Positions 31,243-31,886 of a DNA stretch of 31,886 bases are shown piece after piece. The notes under the pieces are model-generated. The model saw only the letters and a list, made by a program, of their open reading frames with translations. It was not told the DNA's origin and made no database searches. A program made the position numbers and the translations under genes. The DNA comes from a virus: positions 1-31,886 of IMG/VR virus record IMGVR_UViG_3300032294_000591. The stretch is one strand, 5' to 3'. Every line of letters starts with the position of its first letter. The first letter of the stretch is position 1.

Positions 31243-31271
31243 AAGACCCCAAACATCTCGTCTGAGGTCTT
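31236..31271 (-). terminator. Strong intrinsic terminator after the nuclease-like gene
   Basis: A 12-pair stem (AAGACCTCAGAC pairing with GTTTGGGGTCTT, two G-U) with loop GAGAT, spanning 31243-31271, is followed on the minus strand by TTTGTTTTATC. It ends the first leftward transcript (159-aa gene and nuclease). Confidence 0.9.
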
Positions 31272-31338
31272 AGTCGCGAACCATCAGATTCACGGTGTTG
31301 GTATAAACTAATATATAGATTTATTTTCGTAATACAAA

Positions 31339-31866
31339 TTATTTAACAGATTTTTTTATTCTGTATTGAATATAATTTGCTGAATTAATCCATTCAAGGT
31401 ATAACTCCATAAACAATGGTACGTTGATAACCATACCCAAACACTTTGGATTGTATTCAACACTGCTATCCTTTAAATTGAATTTCTTCTTACCGTGTAA
31501 ATCCTGTAACTTTTTCCTATTGATGTAAAGGTATTTAAGGAATACTAACGGAACAACAACAACCATTTCGTGACAAGTTAAAACATAGTTGGTAGCTTCT
31601 GATACCAATAGTCCTGAATTAAAATATTCACCATAATCATTTATTGTTTTATCCCATTTTGCTAACCTGTATTCAAGATAAAAATTACCTGTATTCTTTG
31701 CCATATTTTGACACTTAACCTCAATGGTTGAACACAGAAATTCATCAAGTATAATCAGTGATGGTTGTTCATTGGAATATGCTTCCTCAATGTTTATTCT
31801 GCAATCAGTTTGAGATAAATCAAAGTCAAACTTTGCATCATTGTTTTGTTTGTAATACTTCGCCAT
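31339..31866 (-). CDS. PD-(D/E)XK-like phage nuclease, putative
   Basis: The 175-aa protein has a core SLIILDEFLCSTIEVKCQNM: an Asp/Glu strand followed by the E-V-K of a PD-(D/E)XK active site, then MAKNTGNFYLEYR and GLLVSEATNYVLTC, a pattern I know from small phage and restriction-like nucleases of this fold. A long Leu/Lys C-terminal half follows. It may process recombination or replication intermediates, or degrade host DNA. It is the second gene of the leftward unit, 17 bases after the 159-aa gene across the circle junction, and it ends before a strong terminator. Confidence 0.55.
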   Translation of the reverse strand: MAKYYKQNNDAKFDFDLSQTDCRINIEEAYSNEQPSLIILDEFLCSTIEVKCQNMAKNTGNFYLEYRLAKWDKTINDYGEYFNSGLLVSEATNYVLTCHEMVVVVPLVFLKYLYINRKKLQDLHGKKKFNLKDSSVEYNPKCLGMVINVPLFMELYLEWINSANYIQYRIKKSVK

Positions 31867-31886
31867 TTTTTATAAGTTTTATTTTA
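31764..31886. repeat. Terminal direct repeat, right copy
   Basis: Identical to bases 1-123 and contains the 5' end of the nuclease gene. It closes the genome into a circle of about 31,763 bp. Confidence 0.95.

Noticed and set aside
31272-31338. tRNA-like piece containing GGTTCGCGAC on the minus strand
   Set aside because: No acceptor stem, D arm or anticodon arm can be folded around it. It is just the spacer between the nuclease stop and its terminator.

Overview
The window is one AT-rich genome of a tailed, siphovirus-like bacteriophage whose host is very probably a member of the Bacteroidetes. The first 123 bases are repeated exactly as the last 123, so it reads as a closed circle of about 31.76 kb; this is either an assembly overlap or a short terminal redundancy. 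The host call rests on three things: a sequence-perfect Bacteroidetes promoter (TTTG, 19-base spacer, TATATTTG) ahead of the leftward genes, start sites with A/T-rich leaders and no Shine-Dalgarno sequence, and delta-60-type repeats plus Pro/Thr linkers in the tail-tip proteins. There is no tRNA, CRISPR array, integrase or insertion sequence.

Layout. Nearly everything is read leftward (minus strand). Transcription starts near base 617 and crosses the circle junction: coiled-coil 159-aa protein, PD-(D/E)XK-like nuclease, terminator, new promoter, 76-aa protein, terminator. A regulatory and packaging block follows (30860 to 25902): Zn-finger/double-HTH protein, UVR-motif protein, sigma-like factor, FkbM-type methyltransferase, Cys-pair protein, TerS, glycosyltransferase, TerL. 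The tail block (25897 to 9915) holds a tail assembly chaperone split over a T9 frameshift site, a protein made of two tandem copies of one domain, a 1178-aa fibre, a gp10-like tail-completion protein, a distal-tail protein, a 1592-aa tail hub/tip with Pro/Thr linkers and C-terminal delta-60 repeats, a second Pro/Thr-linked tip protein, and the 799-aa tape measure. The head block (9913 to 2675) holds a tiny very basic protein, a 636-aa fusion carrying an XkdF-like prohead protease, scaffold, major capsid, tail tube/structural protein, portal and connector, followed by a TM/coiled-coil (holin- or spanin-like) protein and two small genes. Tail genes therefore lie between TerL and the capsid genes, and the portal is far from TerL, which differs from the usual siphovirus order.

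Only two genes are read rightward, 79 aa (1066) and 45 aa (1539). They flank a set of stable hairpins, one of whose loops is complementary to the leader of the 45-aa gene. The divergent 465-bp region 601-1065 holds the leftward promoter, two DnaA-box-like repeats and a decayed protein-like reading frame. Between the convergent terminator and the last leftward gene sits TTTCACGTGAAA, the 12-bp core of the ParB-binding parS site. No DNA polymerase, helicase, primase or endolysin is recognisable. DnaA boxes, a parS core and no replication gene suggest, but do not prove, a plasmid-like replication and segregation strategy that borrows host DnaA and ParB.
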